Shown one piece after another: positions 31,909 to 40,847 of a stretch of DNA of 64,000 nucleotides; position 1 is the stretch's first letter, and the number at the start of each line of letters is the position of its first letter. The stretch is taken from assembly GCA_027618835.1 (NCBI GenBank), contig JAQCHZ010000001.1:111642-175641 (forward strand), in the 5' to 3' direction. Under the pieces are notes generated by a model. It was not told the origin of the DNA. It saw only the letters and a program-made list of their open reading frames with translations, and did not search any database. Origin of the DNA: Chloroflexota bacterium. Lineage in GTDB: Bacteria; Chloroflexota; Dehalococcoidia; Lucifugimonadales; Lucifugimonadaceae. A program made the position numbers and the translations under genes.

Positions 31909-33066
31909 ATGCCCACCGAACAACAACTCGAAGTCCGCTCCCACCTACTCTCCACAGTCCGAGATTTCGTTAAACACGAGGCCATTCCACAGGCCGCCGA
32001 GCACGACGAAAACGACACTTACCCGGCGGAACTCATCGAACAGATGGCAGAAATGGGCCTGTTCGGAATGACCGTGCCTGAGGAGTACGGAGGACTCGGT
32101 GTCGATGTCACGACTTTCGCCATGGTGTTCGAAGAACTCGCAAAAGGATGGATGTCGCTAACCGGACCCATCGGCTCGCACTCGATGCTCACATGGGGCA
32201 TCACCAAATACGGAACTGAAGACCAAAAGAAAAAATGGCTTCCCGATCTCGCCTCAGGCAAAAAGCGCGGTGGACTCGCCCTCACTGAACCCGGTGGCGG
32301 AACCGACGTCGCCGGAATGGAAACAAGGGCTGTTAAAGACGGCGAAGAATACGTAATCAACGGAACCAAGCAGTTCATCACCAACGGCCGTAAGGGCGAC
32401 GTATTTCTGCTCCTCGCCAAAACCGATATGAACACCAACCCGCCCCATAAAGGCATCACAGGTTTCATAGCCGAAAAAGGCCCGGGATTCACTTCTGGTA
32501 AAGACTTCAACAAACTCGGATACCGCGGTGTCGACACAACAGAACTCATCTTCGATGATTACCGAATCGACGCCGAAAACGTTCTCGGAAACGAAGAAGG
32601 CAGAGGCTTTTATCAGGTGATGGACTCACTTGAAACAGGTCGAATCAACGTCGCTTCACGAGCCATCGGAGTCGCACAAGCCGCCTTTGAGGCAGCTATC
32701 AGATACGCCCAGCAACGCGAAACCTTTGGCCGACCAATCTCAACCCGTCAATCGATCCAAAACATGCTCGCCGACATGGCAACCAAAATCCACGCCGCCC
32801 GCCTCATGACCCGTGATGCAGCCGCCAAAAAGGATCAAGGGGAAAGAGTCGATCAAGAAGCCGGTATGGCAAAGCTCTACGCATCCGAAATCTGCGCAGA
32901 AGTCACCCTCGACGCCATGCGAATTCATGGCGGTGCGGGCTACGTCAAAGACTTCCCAATCGAACGCTACTATCGAGACGCCCCGCTCATGATAATCGGC
33001 GAAGGTACAAATGAAATCCAACGCCTAATAATCGCCAAAAACCTCCTTAAAATCTACGAAATCTAG
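31909..33066 (+). CDS. acyl-CoA dehydrogenase
   Basis: ALTEPGGGTDVAGMETRAVKDGEEYVINGTKQFITNG; RIHGGAGYVKDFPIERYYRDAPLMIIGEGTNEIQRLIIAKNLL. Confidence 0.96.
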   Translation: MPTEQQLEVRSHLLSTVRDFVKHEAIPQAAEHDENDTYPAELIEQMAEMGLFGMTVPEEYGGLGVDVTTFAMVFEELAKGWMSLTGPIGSHSMLTWGITKYGTEDQKKKWLPDLASGKKRGGLALTEPGGGTDVAGMETRAVKDGEEYVINGTKQFITNGRKGDVFLLLAKTDMNTNPPHKGITGFIAEKGPGFTSGKDFNKLGYRGVDTTELIFDDYRIDAENVLGNEEGRGFYQVMDSLETGRINVASRAIGVAQAAFEAAIRYAQQRETFGRPISTRQSIQNMLADMATKIHAARLMTRDAAAKKDQGERVDQEAGMAKLYASEICAEVTLDAMRIHGGAGYVKDFPIERYYRDAPLMIIGEGTNEIQRLIIAKNLLKIYEI

Positions 33067-33166
33067 CCCCACGCTCGTTAGATCACGCACATCCAACAAA
33101 TCACTGCATACAGTGATGCCAACCCAAGCAAGTCGCCATAGTCTGAACTCCACCCGGAGGAACGAC

Positions 33167-34564
33167 ATGATTACCCACAATAAATTCGCCAAATCCACAT
33201 CAGCACTTATAGCCGCATTCCTGCTCGCAGCCATATTCGCCGTCTGCGGAAGCTCGGAATCAGATGAAGCTATCCCCTACGCACGAGTCGATTCAACATC
33301 AAGAATTTTCGAAATATCTGATTTCGAAAATGCCGGCTTCAAAGTTGTAAAGAAATACGACATCGAAGGCCTAACCGGTGCGACAGCAGCGATGCACGGC
33401 TTCCAAAAGAACGTCGGAGCAGATCCGCTCAGCTGCGAACTACGCTTTTACAACTCCCACGACGAGGCCGTGAAGCTCGGACAGTCTCTGGCCGTGAAAG
33501 TTACGGGGGGGGGGGCGACCAACACGCACCGCGTATGGCAACAGGGTTCTGGAAAAGAACTGTGGAGCATCGAACCCGATGATCTGAAAGGTCGAATGCC
33601 CGAATTCCTCCCCGACGTCCATGAAATCCGAGAAGATTTCGCCGATTATCTAGGAGAGTGCCAAGCTGTAGATGCTGGACTCGGCGTACTCATCGCCAAG
33701 CTCGAAGAAATCGGCGAGCTCGACAACACAATAATCGCCGTCAGTGGCGACCACGGCATCCCCGGGTTCCCGCGCGCTAAATGCAGTCTCTATCAATTCG
33801 GCACCGAGGTATCGATGGCTGTTCGCTGGCCTAAAGCGATCACAGCAGGTCGTACGGTTGACGATTTCGTGAACCTCATGGACATTGCCCCGACCTTCCT
33901 CGACGCTGCCGGAGTCGACCTACCCGAAGGAATGACCGGTCATAGCCTTTTGCCACTTCTCAAATCGGAAGGCAGCGGTCAAATCGAACCACAGCGAGAT
34001 TTCGTCGTTACAGGACGCGAACGACAAAACCTAGTCGACAACCCTCGACCCGACGAAGGCTTGCCCTATCCAACCAGTGCAATCCGCACTAAAGATTTCC
34101 TCTACATCCACAACTTCGAGCCAGATCGATGGCCCGCTGGCGACCCAATGGGACTCGACGACCCAACGGCCGAACCGCCTCCACCCGATGAACTCCTAAA
34201 CAGCTACACAGGTGTCTATCCCGATCTCGACAAAAGCCCAACCAAGTCATGAATGGTCTATAACCGCGCCGACACCGAAGTAGCCCCGATGTTCGAACTA
34301 GGATTCGGTAAACGACCTCAAGAAGAGCTATACGATCTACGATCCGACCCTCACTACATGACCAACATCGCAGCAGAACCCGCGCATAAAAACACGCGCA
34401 AACACCTGCACGATCGGCTCATGAAAATCCTCGTCGAACAAAACGATCCCCGAGTCACCGAAAACCCGCCCCGATTCGAACACCCACCCTACGCGGGACC
34501 AGTCCCCGAGGAATGGAAACAAGAAAATGCCAAAGGGGTCGAATCCCTAGGCACAAGCAGATAG
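33167..34564 (+). pseudogene. chimeric ORF: lipoprotein N-terminal part joined at an 11-G run to the C-terminal part of a sulfatase, then in-frame TGA
   Basis: N-part signal peptide + FENAGFKVVKKYDIEGLTGATAAMHGFQKN; after G11 (33505-33515) sulfatase sequence TNTHRVWQQGSGKELWSIEPDDLKGRMPEFLPDV...GDHGIPGFPRAKC; TGA at 34250-34252 within TKS*MVYNRADTEVAPMFELGFGKRPQEELYDLRSDP. Confidence 0.75.
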
Positions 34565-34675
34565 ACCACTAACTGCCCCCTCGACTGGCCAATTGTCATC
34601 CTGAGCCAGTCGAACGACGACACGCCAGCACCAATCGTTTCATCCCCCAGTTATGCCCTGAAGCTTTCTCCGAAC

Positions 34676-35425
34676 CTACCTATCGATAGCCGCCAACCCG
34701 TTTTTGATGCCTTCTGTGGCCCAAGTTGCCCACGGCTGCGTAAAGAACTTGTATCCCTTAGCGATAAGATCGTTCGCCTCAAGAGTGGGAGGAATGAAGT
34801 ACATGCCAGGAACAACCCCGTGCCTCTTACAAGCAGTGGCGATAATGTCCAGACCCTTCGTGTACTCATCGCTCGTGTAATCGAGCGGAGTCTTCAGTTC
34901 AATCGAAAGGTCAGACGGACCAATCAAGAGAACATCGATTCCGGGCACACTGAGAATTTCATCAAGGTTGTCGATCGCCTGTTGCGTTTCGATCATCGGA
35001 ATTATGAGTAGCTCTTCGTTCACCATATCCAGATAACTGCGGTAGTCGGCCGCTTCACCAAACTCACCTCGGGGACCCGAATGACTACGATCACCGTCTG
35101 GTGAGTACTTGCAAGCTCTCACCATCGCTTCGGCTTCCGCTTTGGTGTTGACCATCGGAACGATAACGCCCATCGCACCAGCATCGAGCGCAAAGCAGAT
35201 GAGATCGGGCTGATTACCGCTAACTCGAATGATCGGCTTAGCCTTTTTGCCTTTTATCGACTGGATATTAGGGATTAGCTGTTTGACCTCGACCGGCGTG
35301 TGTTGAGTATCGAACAACAGGAAGTCGAAACCGGAATCGGCTAGCACAGTCATGTCACCAGCTGCCGCCCCGGCAGTTCCTATAACGGTCTTGCCGGATT
35401 TCAAAAGATCTCTAACGACGTTCAT
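34676..35425 (-). CDS. HpcH/HpaI aldolase family protein
   Basis: FDFLLFDTQHTPVEVKQL, AGAMGVIVPMVNTKAEAEAMV, IPMIETQQAIDNLDEILSVPGIDVLLIGPSDLS. Confidence 0.9.
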   Translation of the reverse strand: MNVVRDLLKSGKTVIGTAGAAAGDMTVLADSGFDFLLFDTQHTPVEVKQLIPNIQSIKGKKAKPIIRVSGNQPDLICFALDAGAMGVIVPMVNTKAEAEAMVRACKYSPDGDRSHSGPRGEFGEAADYRSYLDMVNEELLIIPMIETQQAIDNLDEILSVPGIDVLLIGPSDLSIELKTPLDYTSDEYTKGLDIIATACKRHGVVPGMYFIPPTLEANDLIAKGYKFFTQPWATWATEGIKNGLAAIDR

Positions 35426-35611
35426 ACGAGTAAATTCTCCGGTGATAAGCAATCATTACTAAAAAATAGCGCGACACTGATTCAGAAGTGGTTAATCTGC
35501 GGCGCATTGTTGCACAGATTAGGATGAGCGAGACCGAAGCAGTACGAAATACCCGCAAATCCCTGCTAAAGTCCTCCCGACAGAATCCACCAGACCAACC
35601 AAACGAAAACC

Positions 35612-36619
35612 ATGCAACGCGTATACATAACCCTCAAAGGCGACAACAAAATCGCCATCCACAAGCTCAACTCAGAAACCGGTGAACTGACTCATCAGGA
35701 AGATATCTTAACTCCCGGCGGGCCCGCACCATTCGCCGTTTCACCCGACAACACACGCGCCTACACCGGGCTTCGTGACGCCAACAAAATGGCAAGCTTC
35801 AATATCGATGTAACGTCTGGGACTCTTAAGCCGATAGGCACGGTCGATCTCGAATCCGACCCCTGCTACGTATCAGTCGACAACACCGGTCGCCACCTGC
35901 TCTCCGCCTACTACGGGGCTGGTCACATCGCAGTCCACCCAATCGACGAACAAGGCGCTCTCGGCGGCGATGCAACCGAGTGGATCGCTACTCGACACCG
36001 TGCCCACTGTGCTCAGACCGACTCAACAAACTCGTACACATTCCTGCCGCATGTCGACGATTCAAACGCTATCTACCAGTACAAATTCAATGATCAAACC
36101 GGCAAACTCACCCCGAACACACCCGCTGTAATTGAACCACCAGCCGGTCACGGGCCTCGTCACTACGTCTATCACCCCAACGGCAAATTCCTCTACTTCG
36201 ACAACGAGCAAGACTCCAGCGTTACCGCCTACAAGTTCGATTCCTCAACAGGCACTCTCGAAGCGTTCCAAACTCTGTCAACGCTCCCCCATGATTTCAC
36301 TGGCGAAAACTCAAACGCCCAAATTCACATGAGCCCCGACGGCAAATACCTTTATGCCGCCAACCGCGGACACAACTCCATCGCAATGTACGAAGTAGAT
36401 GCTTCAACGGGGGAACTAACCTCCCTTGGCCAGCAGCCATCACTCGGAACGCCGCGTGCCTTCGGCATCGACCCCAAAGGAAAATTCCTGCTCGTCAGCG
36501 GACTCGATAACGGCGATCTTGCAACCTACAAAATCGAACCCACAGGCACACTCGCCCACTTAAAAACCCAACCCATCGGCGACCAACCCATGTGGATCCA
36601 CATCACCGATACCGTCTAG
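35612..36619 (+). CDS. lactonase family (6-phosphogluconolactonase-type beta-propeller)
   Basis: Repeated blades such as GGPAPFAVSPDNTRAYTGLR, HGPRHYVYHPNGKFLYFDNEQDSSVTAYKFD, QIHMSPDGKYLYAANRGHNSIAMYEVD. Confidence 0.9.
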   Translation: MQRVYITLKGDNKIAIHKLNSETGELTHQEDILTPGGPAPFAVSPDNTRAYTGLRDANKMASFNIDVTSGTLKPIGTVDLESDPCYVSVDNTGRHLLSAYYGAGHIAVHPIDEQGALGGDATEWIATRHRAHCAQTDSTNSYTFLPHVDDSNAIYQYKFNDQTGKLTPNTPAVIEPPAGHGPRHYVYHPNGKFLYFDNEQDSSVTAYKFDSSTGTLEAFQTLSTLPHDFTGENSNAQIHMSPDGKYLYAANRGHNSIAMYEVDASTGELTSLGQQPSLGTPRAFGIDPKGKFLLVSGLDNGDLATYKIEPTGTLAHLKTQPIGDQPMWIHITDTV

Positions 36620-36664
36620 CCACATCCTAACCCTCACCATCCAAGGGAGAGGGTTAGGATGTGG
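36620..36664. terminator. 16-bp perfect inverted repeat immediately after the lactonase stop
   Basis: CCACATCCTAACCCTC ... GAGGGTTAGGATGTGG; no clear T-tract. Confidence 0.5.
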
Positions 36665-36792
36665 CTCCAATCGACAACCAAACGCAATAATAAAACAGCC
36701 AACAACAATCAAACTGTCACCCTGAATTCATTTTCAGGGTCAATCGACCACCTGCCTAAAGTAAACAAACCCAGACCCCAACCACCGCCGGA

Positions 36793-36876
36793 GCTATCCA
36801 CTTCCAGGCGGAAGGGCTAGGGTAAGAGAAGTGCGACGCGAACCAAGTCATCCGATGACGAGCGCTACCTAACGAA
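36793..36876 (+). repeat. structured intergenic element copy e4
   Basis: CTTCC-aggc-GGAAG GGCTAGGGTAAGAGAAGTGCGACGCGAACCAA GTCAT-ccg-ATGAC GAGCGCTACCTAACG. Confidence 0.7.
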
Positions 36877-36878
36877 AA

Positions 36879-36922
36879 TTGCAGCGGCGACCAAGCCATC
36901 CTATGGCGCCCGGAGCTAACTA
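36879..36922 (+). repeat. structured intergenic element copy e5 (module A only)
   Basis: ATTGCAGCGGCGACCAA GCCAT-cct-ATGGC GCCCGGAGCTAAC. Confidence 0.65.
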
Positions 36923-36924
36923 AA

Positions 36925-38076
36925 ATCAAAATCACATCAATCAAACCCTGGCTCGTAAAAGTAGAAGGCACCTTCTGGGGCGAATACTTCTTCATCGAAG
37001 TGCAAACCGATGAAGGCGTCACTGGCTGGGGCGAAATCACTACAACCACCCTCACAGCCAACCGAGCCGTTGCCGGCATCGTCGAAAAACTTAACGATCT
37101 CCTCATTGGCGAAGACCCCTCACAGATCGAACGAATCTGGAACAAAATCTTCCGAGCCTTCACATACATGGGCTCCCGAGGCGCAACCACACACGTCGTC
37201 AGCGGTATTGATATAGCGCTCTGGGACATCCGAGGAAAAGTCCTCAACCTCCCCATATACGAACTACTCGGCGGCAAAGTCCGTGACGAAATCCTGCTCT
37301 ACACGCACCCTGATCAAAAGAACTTCGGAACCCCCGAAGGTGTCGAGCAAGAAATCAGGAAAATCGTCGATTCAGGACACAAAGCCTTCAAGTTCGACCC
37401 ATTTCCGTTCACTGGTGAGCAATCAAAACAAAACGCCGGATATCTCAGCGGAAATCTCGATAAAGCGGGCGAACGAGTAGCCTCAGAGCTAACCGCCAGA
37501 ATTCGTGAAATCGCTGGCGAAGATATGGAAGTTCTCATAGACGCCCACGGACGCTTCAACGTCCCAACCGCCATCCGACTTTGCAACTCGCTCGAAGATG
37601 CTGGTGACATCGATTGGTTCGAAGAGCCAGTGCCAGTCGAAAGCTACCACGCCCTAAGCCAGGTTCGCGACAAAGTGAACGTCCCAATCTCAGTCGGCGA
37701 ACGACTCCACACCCGCTGGGAATTCGTGCAAATCTTCGAAAACCAACTCGCCGATTTTGTGATGCCCGACGTCACATGGACCGGCGGCATCACCGAGCTA
37801 AAGAAAATATCGACTCAGGCCGAAACGTACTACATTCCCATATCACCACATGATGCATCGGGACCGATAAACGTTCTCGCCGGAGCGCACGTGATGATGA
37901 CCGTTCCGAACTTCTACAAGCTCGAAACTGCCAACGCCGATCTCAGCAAATACAATGAGTTCATCCAGTCGCCACTCGACAACACCAACGGTGCTCTCCA
38001 CCTCGATCCAATAGCCCCCGGCCTCGGCATCGAAATGAACATGGACTACATAACTGCCAACAAACTAAACGACTAG
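36925..38076 (+). CDS. mandelate racemase/muconate lactonizing enzyme family (enolase superfamily); start codon unclear
   Basis: Frame open upstream of 37000: IKITSIKPWLVKVEGTFWGEYFFIEVQTDEGVTGWGE; DIALWDIRGKVLNLPIYELLGGKVRDEI; VLIDAHGRFN; FEEPVPVE. Confidence 0.92.
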   Translation: MKITSIKPWLVKVEGTFWGEYFFIEVQTDEGVTGWGEITTTTLTANRAVAGIVEKLNDLLIGEDPSQIERIWNKIFRAFTYMGSRGATTHVVSGIDIALWDIRGKVLNLPIYELLGGKVRDEILLYTHPDQKNFGTPEGVEQEIRKIVDSGHKAFKFDPFPFTGEQSKQNAGYLSGNLDKAGERVASELTARIREIAGEDMEVLIDAHGRFNVPTAIRLCNSLEDAGDIDWFEEPVPVESYHALSQVRDKVNVPISVGERLHTRWEFVQIFENQLADFVMPDVTWTGGITELKKISTQAETYYIPISPHDASGPINVLAGAHVMMTVPNFYKLETANADLSKYNEFIQSPLDNTNGALHLDPIAPGLGIEMNMDYITANKLND

Positions 38077-38172
38077 TCGACCAGAGAGCTTTGCACCAAA
38101 TGGCCCTCCCTCCTTCGTGAGGCTGAACTAGTCAATACCGCACGAAAGTTTTTAGGAACTGTCGAAATGAGT

Positions 38173-38250
38173 CGGGGCGTGGCGCAGTGGTAGCGCACCC
38201 GATTTGGGAGCGGGGGGGGGGCGCAGGTTCGAGTCCTGTCGCCCCGACCA
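38173..38250 (+). tRNA. tRNA-Pro(TGG)-like with abnormal G10 run through the variable region
   Basis: CGGGGCG acceptor pairing CGCCCCG, GCGCAGTGGTAGCGC D-arm, TTTGGGA anticodon loop, GCAGGTTCGAGTCCTGT T-arm, encoded CCA. Confidence 0.75.
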
Positions 38251-38263
38251 GTAAGATCCCAAT

Positions 38264-38290
38264 GAAGACCCAGCCAAGTGCTGGGTCTTC
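38264..38290 (+). terminator. hairpin after tRNA
   Basis: GAAGACCCAG-ccaagtg-CTGGGTCTTC. Confidence 0.6.
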
Positions 38291-38520
38291 TGCTTTAACT
38301 CAGCCTAAATTACTGGTTTGCCGTCTCGTCCTTTTCGTCGTCGGGACTGAACAAGTGACGAATCAAACTCAGTGGTAAATCAAATGGCCTAATCTCAAGC
38401 GGTTGTTAGTAGACATGGCTCAAAGGTTTGTACAAACCATCGACCAACGACTTGCGGAGTCCCAGAACAAAATGTGAACCGAGAAACTCACGGAATATCT
38501 CGAACTTGACGTCTATCGTT

Positions 38521-39464
38521 GGTTCTGTCAGAACTCAGCGTCGGGGCAGAATAACATCAATCCTCATTTGCTGAGGAGATCTGTTCAGCCTGTCCACTGT
38601 GCCAATCTACGTCCCTATCCAAGAGGAAATTTCGAACCTCACTTGGCTATCGGACTTTCTACTGCAGAGACTGTGATCGACGTTTCAACGAACGTTCAGG
38701 CACACCGTTCAATGATCTCCATTCCCGAACGACATCGTCTTACTCGCTGTTTTCTGGCGACTGAGATACAAGCTCGGATTCCGTGACGTCGCTGAACTTC
38801 TGTTGCAGCGAGGTTTCGAAGTCAGCTACGAGACGATACGGGTGTGGGAGTTCAGGTTTGCACCGTTAGTTAGCGAAAACCTTCGTTCGAAACAGCGTGG
38901 AATTGCAGGTCGTTCATGGTATCTGGACGAGACGTATATCAAGGTCAGTGGCCGCTGGCGATATCTCTACAGGGCGATAGATCGAGAAGGAGACCTGTTG
39001 GATTCGACGCTGAGTGAGCACCGAGACAAACATGCAGCTCGACGTTTCTTGAGGGTCCAATAGATAGCCCAGGGCAGAAACCGCTGCGGATGACGACTGA
39101 TAAACATCCTGCCTACACGAAGGCAATTCGTTGGATCACCGGTCGTAAAGTCTTACATCGACACAATCAATATCTGAACAATCGAATGGAGCAGAATCAT
39201 CGAGGAATCAAGCAGCGTTACTATCCGGTCCTCGGGTTCAAACAGTTCGAATCAGCGAGTCGGTTTTGCACAGCGTTCGACGAACTACGTAATTATTTGA
39301 GAGTCCGATCCGCGGGTAATGAGCATGTTCCAGCGGATGCTCGAAGGAAGACCTTCACTAGCAAGTGGTCGACTCTGATGACCGAGCGTCAGATTAAATA
39401 CAGGGATCGATCATGTATTCAGGTCGATCAAATCACCAAGTGAGCGCTGAGTTCTGACAGAACC
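38521..39464 (+). mobile_element. IS6-family-like insertion sequence, 20-bp perfect TIRs, transposase frameshifted (at least twice)
   Basis: GGTTCTGTCAGAACTCAGCG at 38521 and its exact reverse complement at 39445-39464; transposase pieces FYCRDCDRRFNERSGTPFNDLH / FPNDIVLLAVFWRLRYKLGFRDVAELLLQRGFEVSYETIRVWEFRFAPLV...GRSWYLDETYIKVSGRWRYLYRAIDREGDLLDSTLSEHRDKHAARRFLR / KPLRMTTDKHPAYTKAIRWITGRKVLHRHNQYLNNRMEQNHRGIKQRYYP. Confidence 0.88.
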
Positions 39465-39593
39465 AGATTAAATGACTTCGCGACCATGCGTACTGTGACT
39501 GATGGCTAATTCCCAAAAGGAATCTGCTGCTAGGGTCGGAACGATTCAATGTGCGCTTGCCGCTTTGAACTGTTAATTGGAAGACCTGCAATT

Positions 39594-40718
39594 ATGAGAA
39601 TCGAAAATATTTCGGTACGACCAATCGCAATTCCGTACAAGACTCCATGGCGGAATCGTCACACCGAGGAGGCCGGTAAGCCAATGAGTCACCTCAAAAC
39701 GTCCATTATTGAACTTCGCACGGATGATGACGTCGTAGGGCTTGGTGAATTTCGAACTGACGGTCTGCCCGGCGATGCGCTTGAGAAGGATGGAAGTGGC
39801 CTACCGAATGGGGCGATGCAAAGCCTCAATGAGCTGCTAATTGGCGAAGACCCCACAGCGATTTCGAGATTGGTGCCCATGCTTGAGGAGAGACTCGGCC
39901 GGGGTGCTCTAGTTGCAGGGCTCGATTTTGCGCTGCACGACCTGAAAGGAAGGGCACTCGGGGTTCCTGTATATCAACTGCTCGGAGGAATGAGCCGGGA
40001 GAGGGTGCCATTGGTTTGGACCCTTCCTTATCTTTCGATTGAGGAACAGGTACTCCAAGCCCGGGAGCGCGTTGACGAAGGATTTACGCACGCAATAAAG
40101 ATGAAGGTTGGTGTCCCAGGAGATACGGAACATCTTCTTGCGGTTGCTCGAGAGATCGGAGGAATTCCGATTCGGCCCGATAGCAACATGGGACATTCCA
40201 AAGCCGAAGCTATTGCTCAATTAACCGAGTTGAGGGCAGAGGGCGTGACGTTCGAACTGGTAGAAGACCCTTGCCCGACTGATTTTGACGATTATCAGGA
40301 AATAGGCGATCTGCTGGATGTTCCGATATCGATTCATGGTGGCTGGTCGTCTTTTGCTGATCTGTCGAAGATTATTGGTGCCAACAAATCTCGTATTGGC
40401 TGCGTCAACATCATGACCACGTACTGGGGTTTATATCGATCTGCTCAGATTGTTGGAGCCCTGGAGGCCGCTGGGATTGGTTGGACGCTTGGCACGAGCC
40501 ACGATTCGTCAATCAAGATATCGGCTGCTCTGCATCTCGGTACTGCGATGCCGAATCGGATTTTCCCGTGTGATCTGTTGGGGCCTCGGCTTCACGTTGA
40601 CGATGTGGCAGTTGAATCGATAGAGATTGCTGCAGGATACGGTACTGCTCCTGAAAAGCCAGGGTTAGGTGTCGAACTGAACGAAGCTGTGATGGCTCGC
40701 TGGGCAGTTGGTGGCTAG
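39594..40718 (+). CDS. enolase-superfamily enzyme (mandelate racemase-like)
   Basis: MRIENISVRPIAIPYKTPWRNRH; LDFALHDLKGRALGVPVYQLLGG; AIKMKVG; IRPDSNMGHSKAEAIA; ELVEDPC. Confidence 0.9.
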   Translation: MRIENISVRPIAIPYKTPWRNRHTEEAGKPMSHLKTSIIELRTDDDVVGLGEFRTDGLPGDALEKDGSGLPNGAMQSLNELLIGEDPTAISRLVPMLEERLGRGALVAGLDFALHDLKGRALGVPVYQLLGGMSRERVPLVWTLPYLSIEEQVLQARERVDEGFTHAIKMKVGVPGDTEHLLAVAREIGGIPIRPDSNMGHSKAEAIAQLTELRAEGVTFELVEDPCPTDFDDYQEIGDLLDVPISIHGGWSSFADLSKIIGANKSRIGCVNIMTTYWGLYRSAQIVGALEAAGIGWTLGTSHDSSIKISAALHLGTAMPNRIFPCDLLGPRLHVDDVAVESIEIAAGYGTAPEKPGLGVELNEAVMARWAVGG

Positions 40719-40847
40719 GGTGCGAAGGACTGTTCAGATTCTTTTGTCTCTCTAGGGTCAGGCGAAACGTCGTGACGTGAGATAAGCGTTCACTGCCCGA
40801 TCCCCAATTCTTTACCTGAGTGCAGATCGAGGTGATTGCCACATACG

